Of a stretch of DNA of 42,185 bases, positions 8,477 to 16,807 are shown in pieces; position 1 is the first letter of the stretch; each line of letters starts with the position of its first letter. The translations under genes were made by a program, and so were the position numbers. Below the pieces are notes generated by a model. It was not told the origin of the DNA and searched no databases. It worked only from the letters and a program-made list of their open reading frames with translations. Source of the DNA: Deltaproteobacteria bacterium (GTDB taxonomy: Bacteria > Myxococcota_A > Polyangia > JAAYKL01); assembly GCA_030591725.1 (NCBI GenBank), contig JAUVAN010000003.1, forward strand, positions 1 to 42,185. The letters run 5' to 3'.

Positions 8477-10024
8477 ATGAGCAAGATTGTTATCAGTAAA
8501 AAGCTCGCTTTCATCAATTCCGCCAGCGCATTTTTCATTCGCGTCTTGAGCATATCTGTACTTGTCTGGCTGCAGAGATTTCTTCTCAGTACCATTGATG
8601 TTGACGAGTATAGTCTTCTTCCAGTCTTGACCTCCCTGATTGTATTTCTGCCCCTCTTTTCCGGCACTCTCACAAATGGCTTATCAAGATTCGTAATCGA
8701 AGCGTATGCAACGGGAGACAATCAACGCGTCACGCAGATTACTTCGTCGATGAGTTTGCTCATTTTTCCTTTTGGGTTGGTAATCCTTGTAGCGGGAGGG
8801 ATTTTCGCATGGAATGTCGGAAATATTCTGACCGTCAGTGAACACCTCATTCCCGATGCCCGTTTGATGATGTTCTTGATGGTAATATCGTTTGTCCTCA
8901 ATACCGTAATGACGCCATTTCTCACCGGTTTCCATGTCAAACAGAAATTCGTCGCTCTCAATCTGATTAAACTTGGCCAGGAGTTATTGAGATTTGCGTT
9001 GCTCTTTCTTCTTCTTTTTGGAATTGGACCCAAAGTACTCTGGCTGGTCGTCGCTTCTTTTATTGCCGACATTACGTCGCTCTGTGTGAAGGTTACCTAT
9101 TCGTATCGACTAGTTCCATCAATTCGTTTCCGTTTCAGTCAGAGGAACTGGTCTGTTGCAAAGGAGGTCTCTTCTTTCGGCGGTTGGAGCATTCTTGGGC
9201 AACTAGCTAATTTGATTCGCCTGAGTGCGAATCCGATTATTCTCAACAAACTCAGCACTGAACTTGAGGTGGCCTGTTTTCATCTGGGCTCGATGCCGAC
9301 AACTCAGATTAGCCAGTTTCTGACTGTCATTCAGCAGCCGTTGAATCCACAACTGACCGCGCTATATGCAATGAAACGCATGGACGACTTGCGTAAAGCA
9401 TACGTTCGTGTGAACCGTTATGCTCTATTGGTTGTGTTGCTGGTGGCTGTGCCTCTCATGGTTTTCGCGGACGAATTAGTCATTCTCTGGGTTGGCAGCA
9501 ATTACTCTGATGCTGCATTGGTGGCAATACTTGGACTCGCCGTTTTTCCAACGCTGTATGCCAATATGCTTATGGGCAATATCGTAATTGCTACCGGCAA
9601 AATACGACAGTTCGCCATATTTTCATTGCTAATCCAGATAGGGAATCTGTTGCTGACTCTCTATCTTGTGGGAGAACAGCATCTTGGCGCCGTGGGAGCA
9701 GCATTTTCCAATTTTGTTACCATGTCTTTCGTTTTTCCCGTTGTCATGATTCCAATTACATTGCGACTTATTGATCTGAAGCTCTCTCGGTTCTTGAGAG
9801 ATACGGTCATTCCCGGTTGGCTCCCAGGAATCGCAGCAGTGTTCGTTGCCCTATCACTCAAATACTTCTTACAACCCGACACAATATTGTGGTTGATTCT
9901 CTCTGGTGTTATTATTACGTCTGTATATGTGTTAACGGCACTGCGATTTTCTCTAACAGAAGAAGACCATAAGATGATAAATACCTTTTTGACTGAAACA
10001 CGTGCCAAAATTCCCTTTTTATAG
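8477..10024 (+). CDS. Wzx-like polysaccharide flippase (MOP superfamily)
   Basis: A 515-residue protein with about twelve to fourteen hydrophobic helices spread over its length, matching the Wzx/RfbX O-antigen flippase family in size and topology. Charged residues in the N-terminal region (KLAFINSASAFFIR) and the paired-helix pattern fit the MOP fold. It should move the undecaprenyl-diphosphate-linked repeat unit from the cytoplasmic to the periplasmic face of the inner membrane. The start chosen is ATG 8477; TTG 8459 would add six residues. The gene is AT-rich compared with the left part of the cluster, suggesting recent transfer. Presence of a flippase implies a Wzy-dependent or related pathway, though no clear Wzy is seen here. 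Confidence 0.85.
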   Translation: MSKIVISKKLAFINSASAFFIRVLSISVLVWLQRFLLSTIDVDEYSLLPVLTSLIVFLPLFSGTLTNGLSRFVIEAYATGDNQRVTQITSSMSLLIFPFGLVILVAGGIFAWNVGNILTVSEHLIPDARLMMFLMVISFVLNTVMTPFLTGFHVKQKFVALNLIKLGQELLRFALLFLLLFGIGPKVLWLVVASFIADITSLCVKVTYSYRLVPSIRFRFSQRNWSVAKEVSSFGGWSILGQLANLIRLSANPIILNKLSTELEVACFHLGSMPTTQISQFLTVIQQPLNPQLTALYAMKRMDDLRKAYVRVNRYALLVVLLVAVPLMVFADELVILWVGSNYSDAALVAILGLAVFPTLYANMLMGNIVIATGKIRQFAIFSLLIQIGNLLLTLYLVGEQHLGAVGAAFSNFVTMSFVFPVVMIPITLRLIDLKLSRFLRDTVIPGWLPGIAAVFVALSLKYFLQPDTILWLILSGVIITSVYVLTALRFSLTEEDHKMINTFLTETRAKIPFL

Positions 10025-10062
10025 GAACAGAATCAAGTGAAAAGGAAAGCGCGGTAAATGAA

Positions 10063-10923
10063 ATGATCATCGTTCGCTTATCTGGGGGACTCGGGAACCA
10101 GATGTTTCAGTATGCTGCTGGAAGGCGACTTTCTGTTGTTCATGGAACAGCGTTGAAGCTTGATCTATCCTGGTTTGATGATTGGGATGCCAGAACATTT
10201 TCACTGGAATGCTTCGACATGCAAATACAAATCGCAACCAGAGAAGAAGTAGCTGCATTTACAAAAAGGTCATTGTCGAAAAATATTCTGGAGAAACTCT
10301 CGGGAAAACCTCCTGTAACACGAGAGAAATTCTATCATTTTGATCCAAAGGTTTTGTCGCTGTCCGACAAAGAATATCTCGACGGATACTGGCAGAGCGA
10401 GCAGTACTTTTCAGGCGTATCTGACACAATACACGCAGATTATCAGTTCCGTTCGCCCGTTTCCGGCAGAAACAAGTATCTTCAAGAAAAGGTACTTGAT
10501 ACTCAATCTGTCAGTATACATGTCAGGCGCGGAGACTATGTTACTGATCCAAAGACAAACAAGAAGCATGGTACATGCAGCGTCGAATATTATAAAAAAT
10601 GCATTCAGGAATTGAACCAAACACTGTCAGAACCTGTTTACTACGTTTTCAGTGATGATCCCGTTTGGGCAAGAGAGAATCTTTCCGGTTTAATGGACAT
10701 GGCAGAATACATCGACCACAATAAAAATAAAAATGCCTTTAATGACATGCGATTGATGAGTCTCTGCAAACACAATATTGTTGCCAATAGCAGTTTTTCC
10801 TGGTGGGGCGCATGGCTTAATAGAAACAAAGACAAGATTGTCTATGCACCAGAGAATTGGTTTGCCCCCGAGGAAAATAGAGACACGAGAGATCTATTCC
10901 CGCCAGATTGGAACACAAGGTGA
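10063..10923 (+). CDS. GT11 alpha-1,2-fucosyltransferase-like enzyme
   Basis: The 286-residue protein has all the hallmarks of family GT11: GGLGNQMFQYA at residues 9-19, the GDP-fucose binding HVRRGDY beginning at His153, and SSFSWWGAW around residues 243-250. The length is normal for bacterial FutC/WbsJ-type enzymes. Family members transfer L-fucose from GDP-fucose in alpha-1,2 linkage to galactose-type acceptors, so the surface glycan probably carries a fucosyl (or related deoxyhexose) branch. A purine-rich AAAGGAAAG lies upstream of ATG 10063. No GDP-fucose synthesis genes (gmd/fcl) are in the window. The gene is AT-rich. Confidence 0.9.
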   Translation: MIIVRLSGGLGNQMFQYAAGRRLSVVHGTALKLDLSWFDDWDARTFSLECFDMQIQIATREEVAAFTKRSLSKNILEKLSGKPPVTREKFYHFDPKVLSLSDKEYLDGYWQSEQYFSGVSDTIHADYQFRSPVSGRNKYLQEKVLDTQSVSIHVRRGDYVTDPKTNKKHGTCSVEYYKKCIQELNQTLSEPVYYVFSDDPVWARENLSGLMDMAEYIDHNKNKNAFNDMRLMSLCKHNIVANSSFSWWGAWLNRNKDKIVYAPENWFAPEENRDTRDLFPPDWNTR

Positions 10924-10957
10924 TTGAAATGCCCGAGAAGAAAAACAGGAAGGGAAG

Positions 10958-11133
10958 ATGACCACGCCCCAAACGCCATTAGTCAGTGTTGTTATCACAA
11001 CATATAACAGGGCGGAAATGATTTGTGAATCTCTCGACTCCGTGCTGGAGCAGGACTTTGATTCATACGCAAGAATAATGGTTGCTTTTCGAAGAAGTTT
11101 CAAGATTCCTATGAATGGGATAAACTAGAATGA
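10958..11133 (+). pseudogene. Internally deleted GT2 glycosyltransferase remnant
   Basis: From ATG 10958, with GGAAG just upstream, a 56-codon frame opens with the GT2 N-terminus (VSVVITTYNRAEM, then SLDSVLEQDF) but stops at 11126-11128. Where a real GT2 would continue to the VDDGS motif, the sequence instead runs into unrelated residues. In the neighbouring frame, from about 11062, a peptide-like stretch ending DSYEWDKLE stops at a TGA (11131-11133) that overlaps the ATG of the next gene, the ATGA coupling typical of this cluster. The simplest reading is that most of a GT2 gene has been deleted, leaving its first ~30 codons joined out of frame to its last ~20. The boundaries of the deletion are inferred. 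Confidence 0.7.
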
Positions 11134-11858
11134 GAGTTCGCAATATTATAGAGTCGCTGATGCCCAAGGTTGGAAGGGGTAACGAAGGCTTCCGTGAACG
11201 TTGGTTGGAAGAAGCCCTATTAAACATTCCTGACAACAGCAGGATTTTGGATGCCGGAGCTGGAACTCAACGGTATCGAAAATACTGCAGGCACTTGGAA
11301 TACGTTTCGCAGGATTTTGGGGAGTACGACGGAAAAGGTGATAATGCGGCGCTCCAAAAAGGGAAATTTGATTATGGAAAGTTGGACATTATCAGTGATA
11401 TTGTTTCAATTCCTGAACCAGATACATCTTTTGACGCAATAATGTGTATCGAGGTACTGGAACATTTGCCTGATCCTGTTCAGGCCATCAGGGAATTTAC
11501 CCGGTTACTCAAACCTAACGGGCATCTGATTCTTACGGCTCCATTCTGTTCATTTACCCATTTTGCCCCATATCATTTCGGTACCGGCTTCAATGAATAT
11601 TGGTATGAAAAACATCTGTTTGAAGACGATTATGTAAAAATAGACATGTGCAAGAATGGCAATTATTTCGAATTTCTGTCCCAGGAGATTCACAGAATTC
11701 CTTCCGTTTCAAGTCGTTATTCAAAAAGCAAGCCCAATCTGATTGAATCATTGAGTATTGTTGTTCTGCAAAGAATGCTCTTTCGTTTCAGCCAAAGAGA
11801 CCAGGGTTCTTCAGAGTTTTTGTGTTTTGGACATTGTATACATGCGAGAAAAACATGA
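11130..11858 (+). CDS. Class I SAM-dependent methyltransferase
   Basis: The protein is 242 residues. Motif I is 'RILDAGAGTQRYR' (about residues 38-50), an acidic residue follows in DFGEYDG, and the post-motif FDAIMCIEVLEHLPDP then LKPNGHLILTAP is the Methyltransf_11 pattern. Small-molecule methyltransferases of this sort in polysaccharide clusters methylate sugars or aminosugars, or cap the chain; the substrate here is not deducible. The start codon overlaps the stop of the GT2 remnant's C-terminal frame. The C-terminal ~60 residues, after the catalytic domain, are basic and amphipathic. Confidence 0.8.
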   Translation: MRVRNIIESLMPKVGRGNEGFRERWLEEALLNIPDNSRILDAGAGTQRYRKYCRHLEYVSQDFGEYDGKGDNAALQKGKFDYGKLDIISDIVSIPEPDTSFDAIMCIEVLEHLPDPVQAIREFTRLLKPNGHLILTAPFCSFTHFAPYHFGTGFNEYWYEKHLFEDDYVKIDMCKNGNYFEFLSQEIHRIPSVSSRYSKSKPNLIESLSIVVLQRMLFRFSQRDQGSSEFLCFGHCIHARKT

Positions 11859-11877
11859 GAAATTGCGGGAGAATAAA

Positions 11878-12672
11878 ATGAAACGACAATTGCAAGGAGT
11901 AAAAAATATCTTGGTGATGTTCGGAGTAGACTTGGGCAAAATGCGAAGAACTTTGCGTGGTTTACCATCATACTATCGCGATTTGCGAATACTTAAAAGT
12001 CAGAGGTCATCGTCAATAGAGCAATTTCCGTTCAGAGAGCCATACCCTTGTCTTCACGATCGATATATGAAAAGTGGCGTAGCCAGTGGTCATTACTTTC
12101 ATCAGGATTTATTGGTGGCGAGAAGAATCTTTTTGAATCGTCCGAAAACTCATGTGGATATTGGATCAAGAATAGATGGTTTCGTTGCTCACGTCGCGTC
12201 ATTTCGGCAAATTGAGGTGCTCGATATACGTCCAATGTCGAGGAATATACCGAACATTAGTTTTACAAAAGCTGACCTTATGACGCCAATAGACGAAAAG
12301 TTGACGAATTACTGTGACTCGCTGTCATGCTTGCACGCGCTGGAACACTTTGGACTGGGGAGATACGGAGATCCTGTGAACAATGATGGCTACCTTATGG
12401 GATTGGATAATATGTGGAAGATACTGAAGAAGGGTGGAAGATTTTATTTTTCTGTCCCTATTGGTCCACAAAGGATAGAATTCAACGCTCACAGAGTATT
12501 TTCAGTTAGTTATTTGATGGAACAATTTTCTGGAAAATACAATATTGAACAGTTTTCATTTGTGGATGATAAAGGGGATTTGCATGAGAATGCAACGATC
12601 AATGGCGATGAAGCAGGAAATAGCTTTGGATGCAAGTACGGTTGCGGAATCTTTGAAATGACGAAAATATAG
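11878..12672 (+). CDS. DUF268 family protein (methyltransferase-like)
   Basis: I chose ATG 11878, preceded by GCGGGAG, giving 264 residues; longer versions run into the upstream gene. The protein matches DUF268 in pattern: 'HVDIGSRIDGFVAHV' near residue 90, 'EVLDIRPM', then SCLHALEHFGLGRYGDP, GGRFYFSVPIG and FNAHRVF. The DIGS/..D/ALEH layout is that of a Rossmann methyltransferase-like fold, although activity in this family is not established as far as I know. Members occur in glycan clusters. The N-terminal ~50 residues are basic. The gene is AT-rich like its neighbours. Confidence 0.7.
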   Translation: MKRQLQGVKNILVMFGVDLGKMRRTLRGLPSYYRDLRILKSQRSSSIEQFPFREPYPCLHDRYMKSGVASGHYFHQDLLVARRIFLNRPKTHVDIGSRIDGFVAHVASFRQIEVLDIRPMSRNIPNISFTKADLMTPIDEKLTNYCDSLSCLHALEHFGLGRYGDPVNNDGYLMGLDNMWKILKKGGRFYFSVPIGPQRIEFNAHRVFSVSYLMEQFSGKYNIEQFSFVDDKGDLHENATINGDEAGNSFGCKYGCGIFEMTKI

Positions 12673-12733
12673 ATATGGATAAAGGCAACAATCAACGGTT
12701 ATTGCGACATGATAGCTTGGGGAACGAAATAGA

Positions 12734-13537
12734 ATGATAGGGATGGCAAAAAGAATAGTCAGAAGAGTCCTCAAGAGAGCACTCAGGAAAGTGCCAGGAT
12801 ATCGTTACTTTGAGGATTATTGGAAAACATATAGATATCAAGTTCTAAGCGAAGATGAAAAACGCTGTGTCAAATTCTATCAACAGTTTGTCAGGGAAGG
12901 TGATCTGGTTTTCGATGTTGGCGCAAATATGGGAACAAGGACAAAGGTGTTTTTAAAGCTTGGCGCCAGAGTTGTAGCATTTGAACCACAAAAGGCATGC
13001 TCTGATTATCTCAAAACGGTTCTGAAAGAGGAAGACGGTTTTACCCTGGTTGAAGCTGCCCTGGGAGAAGAAGACGGGGAAGCAGAAATGCTCATTAGCA
13101 ACGCGCATACTATTTCTACACTTTCAGAAGACTGGGTGAAGGCAACCAGGGAAAGTAGTCGTTTCAATCAATACGAATGGAACAGGAAACAAGCAGTTCG
13201 CGTTACTACATTGGATAATGTCATCAAGAAATACGGAACGCCGTCTTTCATAAAAATAGACGTTGAAGGCTATGAGAACGAAGTTCTAAAAGGTTTGTCG
13301 ACTCCGATACAATGCATTTCAATTGAATTCGCTGCTGAAGTTATCGAAAATACCTATAAATGTATTGAACACCTGTCCTCACTCTCAACTGTGTCATTTC
13401 AATATTCAGAAGGCGAGTCCATGGAGTTTAGTCTTCCGACATGGGTTTCAAAAAAGGAAATGGAGAACATACTTGAAGAGGTAGCTGAAAAGAATAAATT
13501 GGCATGGGGGGATGTGTATATTGTCAAAAAAGGATGA
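12734..13537 (+). CDS. FkbM-family methyltransferase
   Basis: The 267-residue protein has the FkbM pattern: DVGANMGTRTKVF from residue 61, VVAFEPQ, a middle 'AALGEEDGEAEM' block, and VTTLDNVI..YG.PSFIKIDVEGYENEVLKGL. FkbM proteins are SAM-dependent O-methyltransferases, common at the ends of polysaccharide clusters, where they methylate hydroxyls on sugars. It is the last plus-strand gene of the cluster and ends only 2 bases before the end of the convergent minus-strand methyltransferase. No strong terminator is visible between them, so the two transcripts may overlap. Confidence 0.85.
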   Translation: MIGMAKRIVRRVLKRALRKVPGYRYFEDYWKTYRYQVLSEDEKRCVKFYQQFVREGDLVFDVGANMGTRTKVFLKLGARVVAFEPQKACSDYLKTVLKEEDGFTLVEAALGEEDGEAEMLISNAHTISTLSEDWVKATRESSRFNQYEWNRKQAVRVTTLDNVIKKYGTPSFIKIDVEGYENEVLKGLSTPIQCISIEFAAEVIENTYKCIEHLSSLSTVSFQYSEGESMEFSLPTWVSKKEMENILEEVAEKNKLAWGDVYIVKKG

Positions 13538-13539
13538 TC

Positions 13540-14334
13540 TCAAGCCGGCTTCTTGCACACCATTATTTCCGTCGTCGGACTCTCGCTCAATGAAAGCGCA
13601 AGAAACAACTCAAGAGGATATAGAAAACCGCCGATAACCAAACCGGCAAGCTCACTCCGTGAGATAATCTTGCTTGTAAATCGCCAAAAAGCCTTGAGAA
13701 ACACATTATTAGTGTCAACTGGCGCATTCATCAGGCAAAACATGGGGGAGCGATCAAGTATTTCAAACCCGCACCCAGTCAGGAAGTGTTCAATTGTATC
13801 AAGTTGCCTACAGACTTGATGCTTGGACACTATTGTTTCCGTGTGTAAGAAATTTTCAGAGAGAACAAAAAGTCCACCTGGTTTGAGCAGAGAATAGATA
13901 TTTTCAATAGCTTTCTGATACTGTTGGTCATCTATAATATGGAACAAAACGTCAAACGCAGAAATGACATCGAATCTGCGATTGGCGAGAGTTCTGGTAT
14001 CTCCTCCTATATCAACCTGGTAAAATTCATGCTCCGGATATTTTTGTTTCAAATTATCAACTGCTGTTTGGGTCAGATCAACACCGACAAGATTTCGGAC
14101 AGCAAGCTCTCTCCATCTCTCAATGTAAAATCCCGTTCCTGAACCTATATCCAGGACATCGACACTGCGAAAATTTAAGAGCGTTGCTTTCATCTTGCGA
14201 AGAAAAACGTTTCTCCGTACTTTATACAGCCAGGCATTGTAATGCTTTCCAAGTCCAATAAAACCAACCCCTTGCAAATCGAACTGGTTGGATAACCGGG
14301 ATTCCCAATAATCTTTCGTACTAGCAGTCTTCAT
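13540..14334 (-). CDS. Class I SAM-dependent methyltransferase
   Basis: This is a 264-residue protein. Motif I is 'DVLDIGSGTGFYIERW' (about residues 59-74), followed by LVGVDLTQ, 'FDVISAFDVLFHI' and LLKPGGLFVLSE, the standard class I order. The C-terminal third has two amphipathic or hydrophobic stretches that may touch the membrane. The ATG at 14334 has an excellent GGAGGAGG ribosome site and overlaps the stop of the upstream GT2 gene (ATGA), so the two are translationally coupled. It probably modifies the sugar or lipid-linked glycan; the exact substrate is unknown. Confidence 0.8.
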   Translation of the reverse strand: MKTASTKDYWESRLSNQFDLQGVGFIGLGKHYNAWLYKVRRNVFLRKMKATLLNFRSVDVLDIGSGTGFYIERWRELAVRNLVGVDLTQTAVDNLKQKYPEHEFYQVDIGGDTRTLANRRFDVISAFDVLFHIIDDQQYQKAIENIYSLLKPGGLFVLSENFLHTETIVSKHQVCRQLDTIEHFLTGCGFEILDRSPMFCLMNAPVDTNNVFLKAFWRFTSKIISRSELAGLVIGGFLYPLELFLALSLSESPTTEIMVCKKPA

Positions 14335-15350
14335 ACATCCTCCTCCTGGCACGCCAAGCGTCGAAGCAAATCTTTAACGATTTTAACCACGATCAAAGGA
14401 TTTACGTAGCAAGCCAAAGCAATAACATCTAGGGTACGCCTACCATGCCCATCATCCTTTCGACGATAGGCCAAGCCGAGCAGCCTTTCGGAGACATAGT
14501 TGCGTATAAAACGCTTCTCGGCTAGTGATAAAGCACTATTATTCATACCAACCTGGTAAAGTTCGTAGACAAGAGAGGCTGCTTGATGCACTTTTCGCGC
14601 TGATCCACAGTTCTGTCCACAAACACATCGAACTACATCTACGGGCACATCTTCACCCAGGAATTCCGACATCATCGTGTGGAACGCCCTTACCCGGTTC
14701 TGCCGATGCTCCACCGAACGCACTTTCGTGATGTTCGACCGGTGTTGTCGTAGGTGAAGCAATACATCGGGCAAATTTGCCAAACGGGTTACAAGACTTA
14801 GTCGTCGCCATAGGTCATGATCTTGGGCGGTCAACATCTCAGTGCAATAATCGCCGACCTGCTTTACAACCTCTTGTCGCATCATCACCGTAGGGTGTGC
14901 AATAGGAGTGAACAGGCAAAGGCACCACCTCAGAACCTCGTGCGTTTCAGGTGGCTCCCACTTACGGGATATGTTGCCATGTTCGTCAATGATTTGTACG
15001 GCACTTCCTACAACTCCAATCTCGTGATGCATGTCTAGAAAGTGAACCTGTTTGGCTAGTCGCTGTGGTAGGCTTGTATCATCTGCATCCATACGCGCCA
15101 AATATGGAGATCGCACCAGTGACAGTCCACGGTTAAGTGAGCGAGTCAAACCAATGTTACATTCATTCTCGAAATAGCGAATGCGCGGATCATCATACAA
15201 TTGTACTACCTCGGCACTACGATCCGTCGAACCATCATTAATGACAATGAATTCAAAATCGTCAAACGTCTGCTGCAATATGGATTCAATTGCTTGACCA
15301 AGAAAGGCTTCTCCATTGTAAACCGGCATGAGAACACTAACTTGGGGCAT
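14331..15350 (-). CDS. GT2 glycosyltransferase
   Basis: A 339-residue enzyme beginning VSVLMPVYNGEAFLGQAI, with INDGSTDRS near residue 37, the metal-binding ARMDADDTS near 90, and 'AQDHDLWRRLS', the ED/DxxxxR-type acceptor motif. This is the EpsE/WfgS-like branch of GT2 with a long helical C-terminus. Its ATG immediately follows the stop of the truncated glycosyltransferase tail at 15351-15527 (TAGATG), with GGAG nine bases upstream. It should add one sugar of the glycan from an NDP-sugar donor in the cytoplasm. Confidence 0.85.
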   Translation of the reverse strand: MPQVSVLMPVYNGEAFLGQAIESILQQTFDDFEFIVINDGSTDRSAEVVQLYDDPRIRYFENECNIGLTRSLNRGLSLVRSPYLARMDADDTSLPQRLAKQVHFLDMHHEIGVVGSAVQIIDEHGNISRKWEPPETHEVLRWCLCLFTPIAHPTVMMRQEVVKQVGDYCTEMLTAQDHDLWRRLSLVTRLANLPDVLLHLRQHRSNITKVRSVEHRQNRVRAFHTMMSEFLGEDVPVDVVRCVCGQNCGSARKVHQAASLVYELYQVGMNNSALSLAEKRFIRNYVSERLLGLAYRRKDDGHGRRTLDVIALACYVNPLIVVKIVKDLLRRLACQEEDV

Positions 15351-15527
15351 CTAGGAATTCTCCAGAACGATTTCGGTGAACAATGCTTGAAAACAGCACT
15401 GATAGGTGTGATCGCGCAGAGTACGAGCGTTGCCGACTTGGCGAATCTTTTCCGCTTCTGTCGAATATGCCAGATAAGACCATACTACATTCAGAAAATC
15501 GTGATGTGCCGTAATTGACATCGACAT
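15351..15527 (-). pseudogene. C-terminal remnant of a CgeB-like glycosyltransferase
   Basis: Between the minus-strand GT4 and GT2 genes a short frame (58 codons from ATG 15527) encodes a peptide whose last ~45 residues follow the C-terminus of Glyco_trans_1_2 (CgeB-like) enzymes: WSYLAYSTEAEKIRQVGN, then RTLRDHTYQ..FQALF. That C-terminal signature (charged helix, A/G, hTL.(D)HTY..R) normally closes a protein of 350 residues or more; the nucleotide-sugar half is missing. The same frame stays open into the GT4 gene (to 15659) but that part reads as antiframe sequence. I interpret it as the tail of a gene removed by recombination, with expression as a peptide unlikely. Confidence 0.5.
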
Positions 15528-15546
15528 TGAAAATCTCACCACCTGC

Positions 15547-16692
15547 CTAGCCCGTAGACTGGCATTTAAGAGCGCACTGGTAAAGATTCCCAAGATTCTC
15601 GACCAATCTCGCGGGTCCAAATCTGTCCAAACAACTCTCGCGAATTCGGGTGTCGTCATAGGAGTCGATATCTTTTTTCATCTTGGTCATCGCCGCCGCT
15701 AATGCATCGATGTCTCCCGCTGGCACCAGAACTCCTGATTCGTCATCAATTATATTATTCGGGCCGCCGCAAGCAGTCGCCACACAAGGCTTCCCACACG
15801 CCATCGCCTCGATGAGCACCACGCCAAACGTCTCGCCATGGCTGGACAGCACGAACGCATCGCAGGACTGCATTTGAGACAAGACCTCGTTTCTGCTCAG
15901 GTCGCCGAGAAAATGAACGCGCTTTTGAATTCCAAGTTCACAAGAGAGGTTTTTGAGATCATCAAGGAGCGTTCCACCTCCGCCGATAACCAACTCCACT
16001 TCGTCTTTGTCGGTGAAAGCTTTGGCGAAAGCTCGCAACAGGTCCTCGTGGCCCTTATTCTCTTTTAGCCAGCCTACATTCAGAAATTTAAAAGGGGTAC
16101 CCGCGCGTGAGTCGGCGGGGCGAAAAACGGGATCGACCATGTTTGGTACCCACTTCCATCCAGACGCACAGCGGCCCACCACCCGCTCAAGAACCTCACC
16201 TAGCGATGGGCTAACCACCGCCAAGCCAGCAGTTTTATCAAAAACTTTTCTTAAAATAGCCAAATGCCAAGGGGGTATTGCCGCACGTTCAAATACCGAG
16301 GCATGCTCCGTGATGACATACGGCACACCACAACGCGAAAATATCTGCAGCGCGGCCGGACCGGAGTAGATAGCGCTTTGCACGTGAATGACATCCGGTC
16401 TTCCGTGTCGGGCTTCGTACTCCCTGAACAATCGATAGAAACTCGCGGTCAACAAGACTAGATTCCAGATTTTGATCGTTATCGGTAGCGCTGGAATATA
16501 CCCGTAGATGGTCTCGATGCCGTCGTCATTATATCGCTCCACCCTTTTCTTGGTGCCCCTTTCCAGCTTCGAGGCAACCACACCGACTCTGAAACCGGCA
16601 TTTTTCAACGCGCGCGCTTGTTCGCGAAAGAAAATGCCATTGGTTGGCTGATCTGGATCGGGGTACCAGGATGGTAAAAAGAGAACATGCAT
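15547..16692 (-). CDS. GT4 (GT-B) glycosyltransferase
   Basis: A 381-residue family 4 enzyme. It begins LFLPSWYPDPDQPTNGIFFREQA, a typical GT4 N-terminal loop, and has DVIHVQSA near 103, FLNVGWLKENKGHEDLLRAF, 'ELVIGGGGTLLDDL', and the donor-binding SHGETFGVVLIEAMACGKPCVAT with both conserved glutamates (EX7E: E..GVVLIEA). It is the first gene of the minus-strand arm, transcribed away from the beta-barrel gene at 16808. It is probably an alpha-retaining transferase on the lipid-linked glycan; the donor is unknown. Confidence 0.9.
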   Translation of the reverse strand: MHVLFLPSWYPDPDQPTNGIFFREQARALKNAGFRVGVVASKLERGTKKRVERYNDDGIETIYGYIPALPITIKIWNLVLLTASFYRLFREYEARHGRPDVIHVQSAIYSGPAALQIFSRCGVPYVITEHASVFERAAIPPWHLAILRKVFDKTAGLAVVSPSLGEVLERVVGRCASGWKWVPNMVDPVFRPADSRAGTPFKFLNVGWLKENKGHEDLLRAFAKAFTDKDEVELVIGGGGTLLDDLKNLSCELGIQKRVHFLGDLSRNEVLSQMQSCDAFVLSSHGETFGVVLIEAMACGKPCVATACGGPNNIIDDESGVLVPAGDIDALAAAMTKMKKDIDSYDDTRIRESCLDRFGPARLVENLGNLYQCALKCQSTG

Positions 16693-16807
16693 GAAGATCT
16701 AGTAGCACAACTGAATCGCCTGCCCAACCCGCCGGTGCGCTTCGGGTGAGTAGTTGTGTCCAGTCTCGACTATTTGTTTTTGTTCTTGTTTGAAGTTAAG
16801 TAGACGG

